45,816 nucleotides of DNA from Kosmotogaceae bacterium UBA1373. GTDB lineage: Bacteria; Thermotogota; Thermotogae; Petrotogales; Kosmotogaceae. Within the stretch, counting starts at the first letter, position 1. Each line of letters starts with the position of its first letter. The DNA is taken from the NCBI GenBank assembly GCA_002305955.1, contig DBRH01000020.1:117899-163714 (forward strand). The letters run 5' to 3'. Shown piece by piece: positions 35,904 through 44,415 of this stretch. Under the pieces are notes generated by a model. The model did not search any database. It worked only from the letters and a program-made list of their open reading frames with translations, and was not told the DNA's origin. The translations under genes and the position numbers were made by a program.

Positions 35904-36838
35904 AGATAGCAAAGCCTTTGTTAATCTTGATTGTACTCGCTGCGGCCGTACTGCTTCCAATCGTGACCGAGGCGTACTTCATCAGCATCGCAATCACTAT
36001 TCTCACTTTCATGACGCTTGCTCTCAGCTGGGACATGATGTTGAGAACGGGTCAGCTATCGTTCGGCACGGCAGGTTTTTTCGGCCTCGGTGGTTATACA
36101 GGTATCATAGCGGCCGCAGATTTTGGAGTCGATCCGGTGATTGGCATCATGCTGGGCGGACTCGTTGCCGGAGGTATAGCTCTTATACTGGGTATGGCCA
36201 TCCTGAGATTGAGAGGTCTGTACTTCGCCATCACCACCATGGCGCTTGCAAGCGTCTTCATGGTGATAATAAGAAACCTTCATAGACTAACCGGTGGTCC
36301 AAGCGGAAAGATAGTTTACAACACTCTATTCAATTACGATTCGAACAAAGTTTACTGGTTTATGCTCGCCATAGCGGTTGGTACCGTAGTGATATCGGAG
36401 CTGTTCCAGAGGACTAGAATTCACTTCGCCATCGACTCGATCAGGGCTGACGAAACCGTCGCCAAGTCGCACGGAGTGAATATATACAAATATCTCATCT
36501 TCGTTTTCGTGGTGACATCGATCATTCAGGGTGTGATAGGGGCCACGTACGCCCTTCAATACGGGTTTGTATATCCCGAAAGCAGCTTCTCGCCACATTA
36601 CTTGCTTCTGCCTATCGCCATGGCTCTTGTGGGGGGTATATACTCAACTATCGGGCCGATACTGGGAGCCATAATCCTCGGCCTATCCTCCGAGTATCTA
36701 AAATTGATAATGCCTTACGGTCATCTGGTGATATACGGTGTGATAATAGTCGTAGTTGTTCTTTTCATGCCCGACGGAGTTTATGGTGCTATCAAGGCTT
36801 TTTTCATGAATAGAAAGCGCCGTCTGGAGGAACGATAA
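35900..36838 (+). CDS. LivM-type ABC permease
   Basis: 312 residues, multi-pass membrane protein. N-terminal hydrophobic segments AKPLLILIVLAAAVLLPIV, then ALSWDMMLRTGQLSFGTAGF (the LivM-specific G(Q/Y)xSFG motif) and the domain RGLYFAITTMALASVFMVII. Second permease of the importer. Starts inside the livH stop (ATGA) and ends one base before livG, so all subunits are in one message. Confidence 0.9.
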   Translation: MKIAKPLLILIVLAAAVLLPIVTEAYFISIAITILTFMTLALSWDMMLRTGQLSFGTAGFFGLGGYTGIIAAADFGVDPVIGIMLGGLVAGGIALILGMAILRLRGLYFAITTMALASVFMVIIRNLHRLTGGPSGKIVYNTLFNYDSNKVYWFMLAIAVGTVVISELFQRTRIHFAIDSIRADETVAKSHGVNIYKYLIFVFVVTSIIQGVIGATYALQYGFVYPESSFSPHYLLLPIAMALVGGIYSTIGPILGAIILGLSSEYLKLIMPYGHLVIYGVIIVVVVLFMPDGVYGAIKAFFMNRKRRLEER

Positions 36839-36839
36839 G

Positions 36840-37556
36840 ATGAGCATACTGAAGGTAGATAGAGTAACCAAACGTTTTGGAGGACTTGTGGCCGTCAACG
36901 ACGTCACAATGGAGATTCAAAAGGGCGAGATTCTTGGCCTCATAGGACCGAACGGTGCCGGTAAAACTACGTTGACCAACTTGATTTCCGGCGTACACCT
37001 GGTGAGTGAAGGAAAGATCGTTTTCGAGGATACGGACATAACTCTTATCCCCGCCCACAAGAGATGCAAGCTGGGCATCGCCAGAACCTTTCAGATCGCC
37101 AGACCTTTGAAGAACCTCACCGTTGTGGAGAACATAATGATCGGAGGCCTCTTCGGTAAAGGTGAGAATCTCAAAACTGGTCGTAAAAGCGCTTTAGAGC
37201 TCTGTAAAGGGATAGAGCTAAAAAAACCCGACGAAACTCTTGATAGGATTACCGTTCTGGATATCAAAAAAATGGAGATAGCCAGAGCTATGGCAACCAA
37301 TCCAAAGATCCTCTTCCTGGACGAAGTTATGTCCGGACTGAACATGGATGAAACGAGAGATATGATACACACCGTCAGAAAGATCAGAGATACGGGAGTC
37401 ACAATCTGCATAATCGAACATGTAATGAGCGTGATAAGAGAATTGACAGAGAGAGTCATCGTGCTCGACAGAGGAGAAATCATAGCCGAGGGGCCTTACA
37501 GCGAAGTGTCGATGCAGCACAACGTTATTAGTGCCTATCTGGGGGAGGATGCCTGA
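36840..37556 (+). CDS. LivG-type ABC ATP-binding protein
   Basis: 238 residues. Walker A GPNGAGKTT (36-44), and Walker B with signature region EIARAMATNPKILFLDEVMS. The usual LSGGQ reads TVLDIKK, a variant found in one LivG subgroup (LTLxxxKRLELARAL), so not necessarily a defect. The family-typical tail CIIEHVMSVIRELTERVIVL is present. Powers the importer together with LivF. GGAGGAACGATAAG lies before the ATG; its stop overlaps livF by one base. Confidence 0.9.
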   Translation: MSILKVDRVTKRFGGLVAVNDVTMEIQKGEILGLIGPNGAGKTTLTNLISGVHLVSEGKIVFEDTDITLIPAHKRCKLGIARTFQIARPLKNLTVVENIMIGGLFGKGENLKTGRKSALELCKGIELKKPDETLDRITVLDIKKMEIARAMATNPKILFLDEVMSGLNMDETRDMIHTVRKIRDTGVTICIIEHVMSVIRELTERVIVLDRGEIIAEGPYSEVSMQHNVISAYLGEDA

Positions 37557-38260
37557 TGCTGGAAGTAAAAAACTTGAACGTTTCATATGGAAGAATTCAG
37601 GTGATCAAGGACTTCACCTTCTCCGTCGGTGACGAAGCCATCGGCTTTTTTGGACCGAACGGCGCTGGCAAGACCACACTCATAAATTCGATCATAGGAT
37701 TGGTGAGACCGACTAGCGGAGAGATAAACTTCGAAGGGCAGTCGCTGCTCGATCGAGAGACTCACCAGATAGTGAGAATGGGGATCTCCGTTGTTCCACA
37801 GGATGGAGAACTCTTCCCGATAATGACAGTTATAGAGAATCTAAGAATAGGATCGGCATACATAAAAGTAGCCAGGGAAAAGACGTCCGAGAGGCTTGAG
37901 TTTGTGTTCAAGATCTTTCCTATTCTCAAGGAACGGGCTTTTCAACTGGCCGGTACCATGAGCGGCGGCCAGCAGAGGATGCTCGCTGTCGGAAGAGCTT
38001 TGATGGCCATGCCAAGACTCCTGATACTGGACGAACCATCCGTGGGGCTCCAGCCTTCTCTGGTTACCGAACTGTTCGAAAAGCTGGCTGTGATAAAGAC
38101 CGAAGGAGTCTCGGTACTTCTCTCCGAACAGAATGTGAAGCAGGGTCTCAAAGTGATAGACAGGGGATATGTTGTGGAGAACGGAGCTGTGGTGATAGAA
38201 AGCACGGCTGACGATCTAAAAAACAACGAACACGTCAAGAGATCCTATCTCGGCCTTTGA
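37556..38260 (+). CDS. LivF-type ABC ATP-binding protein
   Basis: 234 residues. Walker A GPNGAGKTT (33-41), signature MSGGQQRMLAVGRALM, Walker B LLILDEPSVGLQP and the D-loop/His region VSVLLSEQNVKQGLKV. The second ATPase of the importer, with a canonical signature in contrast to LivG. Starts in the TGATG junction with livG. It ends the transporter operon; no obvious terminator follows. Confidence 0.92.
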   Translation: MLEVKNLNVSYGRIQVIKDFTFSVGDEAIGFFGPNGAGKTTLINSIIGLVRPTSGEINFEGQSLLDRETHQIVRMGISVVPQDGELFPIMTVIENLRIGSAYIKVAREKTSERLEFVFKIFPILKERAFQLAGTMSGGQQRMLAVGRALMAMPRLLILDEPSVGLQPSLVTELFEKLAVIKTEGVSVLLSEQNVKQGLKVIDRGYVVENGAVVIESTADDLKNNEHVKRSYLGL

Positions 38261-38652
38261 AGTGCCGATTACATCGCTAAAGAGATGCTGTGGTTATGAA
38301 AAAATGGCTGGACAAAACTCTGAGTGGACGATCGAGATTCATGGAGATTGTCTGTTTGACTGTCTTTCTTCTCCTGCCCAGCCTGATCTGCGCTTATGAT
38401 TCATCTAGTGCGCCACACAGGTTTTCACTCTATCCCAACCAAAACATCGCAAAGGAATGTCTAGACAGGGATGGAGGGGCTTTCAGTATCGGCTGGTGTC
38501 TCTGCTATAATAATCGTATTCCGGAATCGCCCAGATTGGTACGGGACGTCCCATTTGATCTATCTTATGGGCAGATTCATTCTATAGAAAGAGACGACCT
38601 TTCGGGCAGCGATGGAGATACACATTCTCTTCATGGGAGGTATCAAGACTCT
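38261..38652 (+). promoter_or_regulatory. Region upstream of the second hydrolase, with extended -10 promoter
   Basis: 392 bases. The hydrolase frame is open throughout from 38290 and begins with a hydrophobic signal-like stretch (MEIVCLTVFLLLPSLICAY), but the following 80 residues look unlike a normal domain. At 38503-38511 lies TGCTATAAT, a perfect extended -10, which would start transcription near 38518, downstream of that upstream start. I treat this region as mainly non-coding, with moderate certainty. Confidence 0.5.
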
Positions 38653-39438
38653 ATGGAACAGCCTAAAAGCAGATATGTTAAGGTACTTGACAAAAAGATC
38701 CATTACCTCGAGGTCGGCAAGCCCAGTGGTATTCCTGTGGTTTTTGTGCACGGAAACTTCGCATCGGGAAAGTGGTTCGAACCGGCCATGGAAATGCTTC
38801 CAGAGAGTTATCACGCTTTTGCGCTGGATCTGCCGAACTTCGGAAGGTCTGATAGAACCGAAGAGGTGAGTATAGACAATTACGGAAAGCACGTAGTCGA
38901 TTTTATCAAACAACTCGAACTCGAAGGAGTGATACTGGTCGGGCATTCCCTCGGAGGTGCCGTTGTCCAGAATGTTATGGTACGCAGACCCGATCTTCTC
39001 AGCAGAGTTGTGCTGATAGACCCTGCCCCGCCGGACGGTCTCAAAACACCGCCCGAAGTCTATCCCTTTCTAGATATGTACAGGAACAACAGAGAACTTC
39101 TGAAGAAGGCTCTCATAGGTACCATGCCAACTAGACCGGTAGATGAATTCACCGATTTGCTGGTCGATGAGGCGCTTCTAATGGATCCAAGATGCTTCAC
39201 TGAAAATGCCCGCGCGCTTGAGAAGTACGATTATACCCAGCAGTTGAAGGGCTGTGAAATCCCCGTTCTGGTTATAGTTGGAAGAAAAGACATGTTGATC
39301 ACCGAGGAGATGGCCAGAGGTTTCGAGAGAATAATGCACACAGTACATGTGAGAGTGCTCGAGGAGTACGGCCACAGTATAAACGTAGAGAATCCCGGGC
39401 TTTTTGTAGATATGCTACTGGAATTTACCTCTAAATAG
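38653..39438 (+). CDS. Alpha/beta hydrolase
   Basis: 261 residues from ATG 38653. Triad: nucleophile S99 in GHSLGGA (97-103), an Asp in VIVGRKDMLITEE and a His in EYGHSINVE. The N-terminus RYVKVLDKKIHYLEVGKPSG and the HGNFASGKWFEPAM oxyanion region are typical of single-domain esterases/haloperoxidase-like hydrolases. Substrate unknown. A longer form starting at 38290 or 38296 would add about 120 residues with a signal peptide and make it exported; the internal promoter argues against this. GGGAGGT lies about 11 bases before the chosen ATG. Confidence 0.75.
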   Translation: MEQPKSRYVKVLDKKIHYLEVGKPSGIPVVFVHGNFASGKWFEPAMEMLPESYHAFALDLPNFGRSDRTEEVSIDNYGKHVVDFIKQLELEGVILVGHSLGGAVVQNVMVRRPDLLSRVVLIDPAPPDGLKTPPEVYPFLDMYRNNRELLKKALIGTMPTRPVDEFTDLLVDEALLMDPRCFTENARALEKYDYTQQLKGCEIPVLVIVGRKDMLITEEMARGFERIMHTVHVRVLEEYGHSINVENPGLFVDMLLEFTSK

Positions 39439-39486
39439 ATACGTGCAAGGGACCTTTTTTTGCATTTGGGCCGGCAAACTCAGCTG

Positions 39487-39495
39487 TGCTAAAAT
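39487..39495 (+). promoter_or_regulatory. Extended -10 promoter of the peptide-type ABC operon
   Basis: TGCTAAAAT (TG-n plus TAAAAT), with a weak TTGGGC 18 bases upstream at 39466-39471. The start would be near 39502, ahead of GAGGAGGG and the ATG at 39553. Confidence 0.55.
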
Positions 39496-39552
39496 CCTTC
39501 TATCGATGCCGTGAAAAACGGCTATTTTCCGGTTATTGAGGAGGGATGTTCA

Positions 39553-41085
39553 ATGAAGAAGCTACTCGTGTTGATTATCACCGCTCTGATCGGCCTTACT
39601 GCATTGGGTGTTTACATGAAAGCAGCAGTTCTAGGTGAAGTGAGATCTCTGAATCCTTACTTCATCAATTCAAGTGCCGAGAGACAGTTGATAGGCTACC
39701 TTTACGAAACGTTGATGACTACCAGTGAAGGAAAGGCTATTGGTATGCTTGCAGACTCTTGGGAAGTCAACCTTGAAGAGCTGTACATCGTTTTTCATCT
39801 CAAAGACAGGCTTTTCCACGATGGAAGCCCGGTGACGGCCGAAGACGTTGCTTACTCCTTCAACATAACCGTTCAAAAGAGGTTACCCATGGGTCCGCTA
39901 CTTGCCTGGTTCAGTAGCGCGGAGGTTCTAGATGAAAAGACTGTTAAACTGAACTTCAGGGTTCTCAACTCCTTTGTAGTGAGTTCCATCCCGATGGCCA
40001 TTCCCATCATCCCCGAAAGTGTATGGAAGAACATCGCCAATCCGATGGAGTTCTCCAATCTGGATAATCCAATGGGTACCGGTTCCCTGAAATTCAAAGA
40101 AATAACGCCGCAGTCGGTAACGTTCTCCTCAAACGGTAACCACCCAGATTCTCCGCAGTATCTCGAAGGGATAGTCTTCAATCTGGTTCAGGACGAAACT
40201 ATGGGCTTCCTCGGCCTTATCAGAGGCGACTACGATTACATTTACTGGGACCTCGACCCTTCTCTGGCGACACAGATGCTCAAGGATCCCGACAGATACA
40301 AAGACCTTGGGTTGGCAGTCACGAACGGAGACGGCGTTGTGTCTTTGCTGTTCAACCACAGAACTCTACCCGGATCGGATATTTATTTCAGGAAGGCTGT
40401 ACAAATGGCCATTGACTACGTCCAGATAGTTGGCAGAGTTTATCTTGGTTTTGCTGATGTCGCTTCTTCAGGCTTGATTCCTTCAATGGCGAAGGCCGTT
40501 TTCAACTCTAACATCGGTGCCGCATCCGTTGATATAGAAAAGGCAAAGGAGTATCTGGCTAAGTCATCTTACAGAGGAGAGAAAGTCAGACTTCTGATTT
40601 ACACCAGCAAGGAACAGATGGAGCTTGCCGAGTACATAAAACTCTTCCTCTCTAAGATTGGAATAAACGTTGTAGTCGATCCTCAGGGCCATGAAGCGGT
40701 GACGGCGGCGCTCAAGAAAGCTGACTTCGACATGTCGCTCACCACATACAGTCTGGGGTTCCACCCGGAAATGGCCTTCTATCATCTCCACTCTTCGAGA
40801 GGGACGATGCAAAACGGCCAGGTTTCAGGTTTCAACTACGGAGGCGTGAATATACCGGAGCTGGATGAGACTCTTAACATTATCTGGACTGCTTTCGACG
40901 AGAAGGTACAGAGGGACTCTTTCCATATTCTCCAGGAGCAGGTCAGGGAGTTCGTTCCGGTAGTTCCCATCTGCATACCCAACAGGCTGGAAGCCTTCTC
41001 GCGCAAGAACCTTGACGGCTGGAGTATATCAGAAACCGAGGGTGTATTGTCGACGGAGACGTTGAAGAATCTGAAATCAAAATAG
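39553..41085 (+). CDS. Peptide/solute ABC substrate-binding protein, family 5
   Basis: 510 residues with a signal peptide (MKKLLVLIITALIGLTALGV). SBP family 5 features: LNPYFINSSAERQLIGYLYE, LADSWEVN, FHLKDRLFHDGSPVTAEDVA (the F(T)HDGxPxTAxDV motif), the central IYFRKAVQMAIDY, and the end IPNRLEAFSRKN. Binds oligopeptides or, in Thermotogota, often oligosaccharides; substrate not predictable. The start ATG 39553 has GAGGAGGGATGTTC upstream; GTG 39511 is possible but loses the signal. It heads an operon with two permeases. Confidence 0.9.
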   Translation: MKKLLVLIITALIGLTALGVYMKAAVLGEVRSLNPYFINSSAERQLIGYLYETLMTTSEGKAIGMLADSWEVNLEELYIVFHLKDRLFHDGSPVTAEDVAYSFNITVQKRLPMGPLLAWFSSAEVLDEKTVKLNFRVLNSFVVSSIPMAIPIIPESVWKNIANPMEFSNLDNPMGTGSLKFKEITPQSVTFSSNGNHPDSPQYLEGIVFNLVQDETMGFLGLIRGDYDYIYWDLDPSLATQMLKDPDRYKDLGLAVTNGDGVVSLLFNHRTLPGSDIYFRKAVQMAIDYVQIVGRVYLGFADVASSGLIPSMAKAVFNSNIGAASVDIEKAKEYLAKSSYRGEKVRLLIYTSKEQMELAEYIKLFLSKIGINVVVDPQGHEAVTAALKKADFDMSLTTYSLGFHPEMAFYHLHSSRGTMQNGQVSGFNYGGVNIPELDETLNIIWTAFDEKVQRDSFHILQEQVREFVPVVPICIPNRLEAFSRKNLDGWSISETEGVLSTETLKNLKSK

Positions 41086-41095
41086 GGAGTTTGCC

Positions 41096-42058
41096 ATGAC
41101 TCTCTCCTATCTGGTCAAAAGAATCCTCATAATGATATTGACGGTCTTCCTGGCGGTGACGCTGAGTTTCATCCTCATCAGGTCCCTGCCGGGAGACCCT
41201 GCGGAGAGATATTACGGCGATCCGAGGTTGCCCGAAGAAATAAAAGAGGAAATCAAGGCCGTTTTCGGACTCGACAAGCCCTTGATCACACAGTACTTCA
41301 TATTCATAGGGAACGCGTTCAGGGGTGATCTCGGTGTCTCGTACACATACCGCAGAAACGTGGTCGGTGTAATTCTCGAAAGGCTCCCATGGACGCTGAT
41401 GCTAACCGTGGTGCCGACCGTCTTGAGTATGTTCGTGGCGCTCTGGATAGGAACATTCATAGCTTTCAATAGGGGCAAGAAGTTCGATCGCTTCATGAGG
41501 TTCTTCGCTTTCGGATTGAACTCCGTTCCAACGTTCTGGCTTGCCCTTCTGCTGGTCATGGGAACGGGGTTCTATCTAAACATATTTCCTCTGCAGGGTA
41601 TGTTCGATCCGCTGGAGAGCGGTATGGCGAGAGTGATAAGCATACTCCACCACGCCGCTCTTCCCTGGATAACTCTCTTCATCGTAGGGATGCCGAGTTT
41701 TGCGATACAGGTCAGGAACATAGCGCTGAACATCCTGGGGGAGGATTTCATAATAACGGCGAAGGCCAAAGGTCTGAGAGAGCAAGAAATTCGGCGCAAA
41801 CACGTGCTCAGAAACGCTCTCGGACCACTTTTCTCGCTTCTTACCCTGAGAATAGCGGGGCTTGTGGGAGGGGCAGTACTGATAGAGACTATCTTTTCCT
41901 GGAAGGGAATGGGACTGCTGGTGCTGGAGGCTTCCAAAAATTCTGACTACCCGCTTCTTCAAGCCACCGTCCTGATGACCATCGTACTGGTTATTCTGGC
42001 CAATTTTCTGGCGGACGTTCTCCAGGCCGTCTTTGATCCCAGGGTGATTTACACATGA
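41096..42058 (+). CDS. DppB/OppB-type ABC permease
   Basis: 320 residues, about six membrane segments. N-terminal YLVKRILIMILTVFLAVTLS, then FILIRSLPGDPAERYYGDPR and the conserved FGLDKPLITQYFIFIGNAFR region. The EAA-loop equivalent NILGEDFIITAKAKGLREQE is followed by HVLRNALGPLFSLL. First permease of the type 1 peptide importer. Its stop overlaps the second permease by four bases. Confidence 0.92.
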   Translation: MTLSYLVKRILIMILTVFLAVTLSFILIRSLPGDPAERYYGDPRLPEEIKEEIKAVFGLDKPLITQYFIFIGNAFRGDLGVSYTYRRNVVGVILERLPWTLMLTVVPTVLSMFVALWIGTFIAFNRGKKFDRFMRFFAFGLNSVPTFWLALLLVMGTGFYLNIFPLQGMFDPLESGMARVISILHHAALPWITLFIVGMPSFAIQVRNIALNILGEDFIITAKAKGLREQEIRRKHVLRNALGPLFSLLTLRIAGLVGGAVLIETIFSWKGMGLLVLEASKNSDYPLLQATVLMTIVLVILANFLADVLQAVFDPRVIYT

Positions 42059-42912
42059 AAAAATACAGAAAGGTTTTGAGGGACATTTGGAAAGCTCCAG
42101 AGGGAAAGGTTAGTCTTTTCATACTGGTCTTATTCGTTTTTCTCGCCGTTACCGCCGACTGGATCTCGCCTTACGATCCTTATGACATTACTCAGAGAGG
42201 CTTTCCGCTGGAAGCGCCTTCGAAGGAGTATCCGCTCGGGACCGATGGTTTCGGAGTTGATATACTCAGTCAGATAATTCATGGCAGTAGGGTCTCGCTA
42301 ACAATAGGGTTTGTCACAGGAATCGGCATAGCCTTCATGGGCGGCTTCATCGGAGTGATGGCCGGCACTTACGGCGGCCTGGCGGATCTCTTTTCCATGA
42401 GAGCAGTCGATTTCATAATGGTGCTACCCGGACTGCCCATAATGATACTATTGATGACAACTTTGGGAAGCAGTTTCTGGGTGATGGTGATGATCTTCGT
42501 TCTCTTCGGCTGGGCGTCGGTCGCCAGGGTTACGAGGGCGATAGTTCTCTCAGAAAGAAAGCGAGGCTACGTCGAGGCGGCCCGGTGCGCCGGAGCTAAA
42601 AAAAGCCACATTCTCCTCAGACATTTGCTCCCGGCAACCTATTCTATACTCTTCGTCACCGCAGCCTTCGCGGCGGGTGGTTCGATTCTGGCCGAGGCCG
42701 GTCTTGCCTTTCTGGGGTTCGGAGATCCCCGGCTGGTTTCGTGGGGAAAGATGTTGAATTACGCCCGCACTTACAACGCGATGGTTCTCGGCGCGTGGTG
42801 GTGGATTATATTCCCCGGCATCGCTGTTTTTCTTACGTCCTTTTCGATAATGATGCTGGGAGTTGCACTGGAAAAGACCTTTAATCCAAGATTGAGAGAG
42901 AGGGACAGGTAA
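42055..42912 (+). CDS. DppC/OppC-type ABC permease
   Basis: 285 residues, about six membrane segments. The N-terminal extension ISPYDPYDITQR leads to the conserved HPLGTDxxGxD-like YPLGTDGFGVDILSQIIHGS. EAA loop GYVEAARCAGAKKSHILLRH, then LAEAGLAFLGFGDPRLVSWG. Second permease. No DppD or DppF ATPase follows; the next gene is unrelated, so the ATPase must be encoded elsewhere. Confidence 0.92.
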   Translation: MKKYRKVLRDIWKAPEGKVSLFILVLFVFLAVTADWISPYDPYDITQRGFPLEAPSKEYPLGTDGFGVDILSQIIHGSRVSLTIGFVTGIGIAFMGGFIGVMAGTYGGLADLFSMRAVDFIMVLPGLPIMILLMTTLGSSFWVMVMIFVLFGWASVARVTRAIVLSERKRGYVEAARCAGAKKSHILLRHLLPATYSILFVTAAFAAGGSILAEAGLAFLGFGDPRLVSWGKMLNYARTYNAMVLGAWWWIIFPGIAVFLTSFSIMMLGVALEKTFNPRLRERDR

Positions 42913-43605
42913 ATGGTAGAGTACATTGAAAACACGGCAAAGTTCGAATTCAGGGGAAAGAGCTACGAGTACAGACTTCACGAAATGCCAGAAGAGTTCT
43001 TTCGCTGGCAGGTCGGCAACAGACTCAAAGGTTTGAAGATCTTTCTGGGGGAAGAAAAGGGTATGCCGAACTTCTCTCCCCATACCGTAGTTATGAACAC
43101 GCTCGAATACGAAAATGAATTCTGCATCAACTCATGCATAAAAGGACTCGGACTGGTTCCCAGATCCGATAAAATTCAGGAACTGGGAGAGAGGGCCATG
43201 GAACTCATAAGAAAATCTTACGAGATCGGAGCGGACAAAACCTTTAGAGAGAGGGTGGGAATGCTGGTTGAACTCTATTCCAATCCCGAAACGTTCGATA
43301 GGAGCGTTCTCTCATCGATGGAGATGTACAAAAAGAGAACCTACAAGAACGTTTTAGAAGACCCAAGGGCCAACCTGCTTTTCTACGATAACCAAACCGG
43401 CTACAGCGTAATGTTCAGCGTGGTGTGCGAATTCGTGCCCAGAGGAGGCGCTTATTACAATTACGTTAGTGCCATACACGACCTGTTTCATCTTCCCAAA
43501 GACCCATCGATAAAGACAGACAGGTACGATTTCGCATACAGGTTCCACCTGGTAGAAGCCTTCGAAAAGACTCCCGGCCCCAGGGCCAGCACCAGAATCT
43601 ATTGA
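42913..43605 (+). CDS. Protein of unknown function
   Basis: 230 residues, not recognised. Soluble, no signal peptide or membrane segment. It contains an acidic N-terminus, FCINSCIKGLGL (two cysteines at about 71 and 75), and an aromatic-rich stretch GGAYYNYVSAIHDLFHLPKD. It begins directly after the second permease stop, with GAGAGGGACAGG as Shine-Dalgarno, so it is in the peptide-transporter operon and could act on the imported substrate or on the transporter. This is a guess from context only. Confidence 0.55.
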   Translation: MVEYIENTAKFEFRGKSYEYRLHEMPEEFFRWQVGNRLKGLKIFLGEEKGMPNFSPHTVVMNTLEYENEFCINSCIKGLGLVPRSDKIQELGERAMELIRKSYEIGADKTFRERVGMLVELYSNPETFDRSVLSSMEMYKKRTYKNVLEDPRANLLFYDNQTGYSVMFSVVCEFVPRGGAYYNYVSAIHDLFHLPKDPSIKTDRYDFAYRFHLVEAFEKTPGPRASTRIY

Positions 43606-43622
43606 TCAATCAAAAATCGGAT

Positions 43623-43646
43623 GGGCCGATCCCCAGCGGTCGGCCC
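43623..43646. terminator. Bidirectional hairpin between convergent operons
   Basis: GGGCCGA (43623-43629) pairs with TCGGCCC (43640-43646), loop ten bases. On the plus strand it is followed by CTTTC; on the minus strand by ATCCGATTTTTG. The minus strand is the better terminator, but it lies just beyond the minus-strand gene's stop and the plus-strand gene's stop, so it can serve both. Confidence 0.65.
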
Positions 43647-43649
43647 CTT

Positions 43650-44414
43650 TCAATCGAATTTGAAGAGTCTGTCCTTCTCTATTATCAGTTCGAGGGTCTT
43701 GATCGAAATCTGTATGCACTTCTCCAATCCATCCTCGAAGACCTCACCGGCCTGAGCCTTTAGAGTCTCATCCTCACCGATTTCTTCGCGTATCGTCAGG
43801 ATCGAGCCAGTTCTTAGACCAAACACACCTCCTAGAGTTAGGAGCGTTGAACTCTCCATCTCAACGCATAAAGTGTTGGCTTTCTTTAGAAGTCCGATCA
43901 TCTTCGCGGTTTCTGAGTTGAAGCGAGCACCGTAATACGAATCGGTTGAAAGCACTATGCCCATGTGACATCTGTGTTCGACTATTGCCGCCGCCTTCTC
44001 TAGAGCCCTCAAAACATGGTGATGGGCGACTGCAGGATAGATCTCAGGAACGTACGAACCTGACGTTCCGTCGTCTCTAACGGCACCAGTAACGATAACC
44101 CCTTCTCCCATTTTTAGTTTTTTCTGGAGACTTCCGGCACTACCCACCCTTATAAGGGTATGGACACCTAGCGCCCGGAGCTCTTCAACCGCGATAGCCA
44201 TACAGGGACCTCCCATCCCGGTTGACATTACCGAGACTCGCTCTCCCGAGATTTCGCCGGTGATTGTGAAATATTCGCGATTTTTCGCCACATGGACCGG
44301 GTTTTCAAAATACTTCGCGATCCTTTCCACACGGCCACGATCACCCGGAAGCAACACGTACTTACCGATCTTTTCGGCATCACTGATGCGAATGTGAAAA
44401 GTAGGGCTTTCCAA
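43650..44414 (-). CDS. udp: Uridine phosphorylase-type nucleoside phosphorylase
   Basis: 254 residues, PNP_UDP_1 family. LLPGDRGRVERIAKYF (21-36) is the phosphate-binding start, followed by STGMGGPC (64-71), IRVGSAGSL (88-96) and CVEMESSTLL (183-192) with the ribose-binding Met-Glu pair. Cleaves uridine (or another nucleoside) with phosphate to ribose-1-phosphate and base. Starts at TTG, with GAGGAAGG ahead, just after the stop of the wHTH regulator, so both lie in one unit. Could also be a purine phosphorylase; uridine type is favoured by length and motifs. Confidence 0.82.
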   Translation of the reverse strand: MESPTFHIRISDAEKIGKYVLLPGDRGRVERIAKYFENPVHVAKNREYFTITGEISGERVSVMSTGMGGPCMAIAVEELRALGVHTLIRVGSAGSLQKKLKMGEGVIVTGAVRDDGTSGSYVPEIYPAVAHHHVLRALEKAAAIVEHRCHMGIVLSTDSYYGARFNSETAKMIGLLKKANTLCVEMESSTLLTLGGVFGLRTGSILTIREEIGEDETLKAQAGEVFEDGLEKCIQISIKTLELIIEKDRLFKFD

Positions 44415-44415
44415 T

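Noticed and set aside
37250..37340. Missing LSGGQ signature in the LivG-type ATPase, as evidence of an inactive subunit
   Set aside because: A group of functional LivG proteins carries an LTLxxxK-type sequence at this point, and Walker A and B are intact.
39441..39465. T-run after the second hydrolase as an intrinsic terminator
   Set aside because: Only three or four pairs can form before the T-run, with too small a loop.
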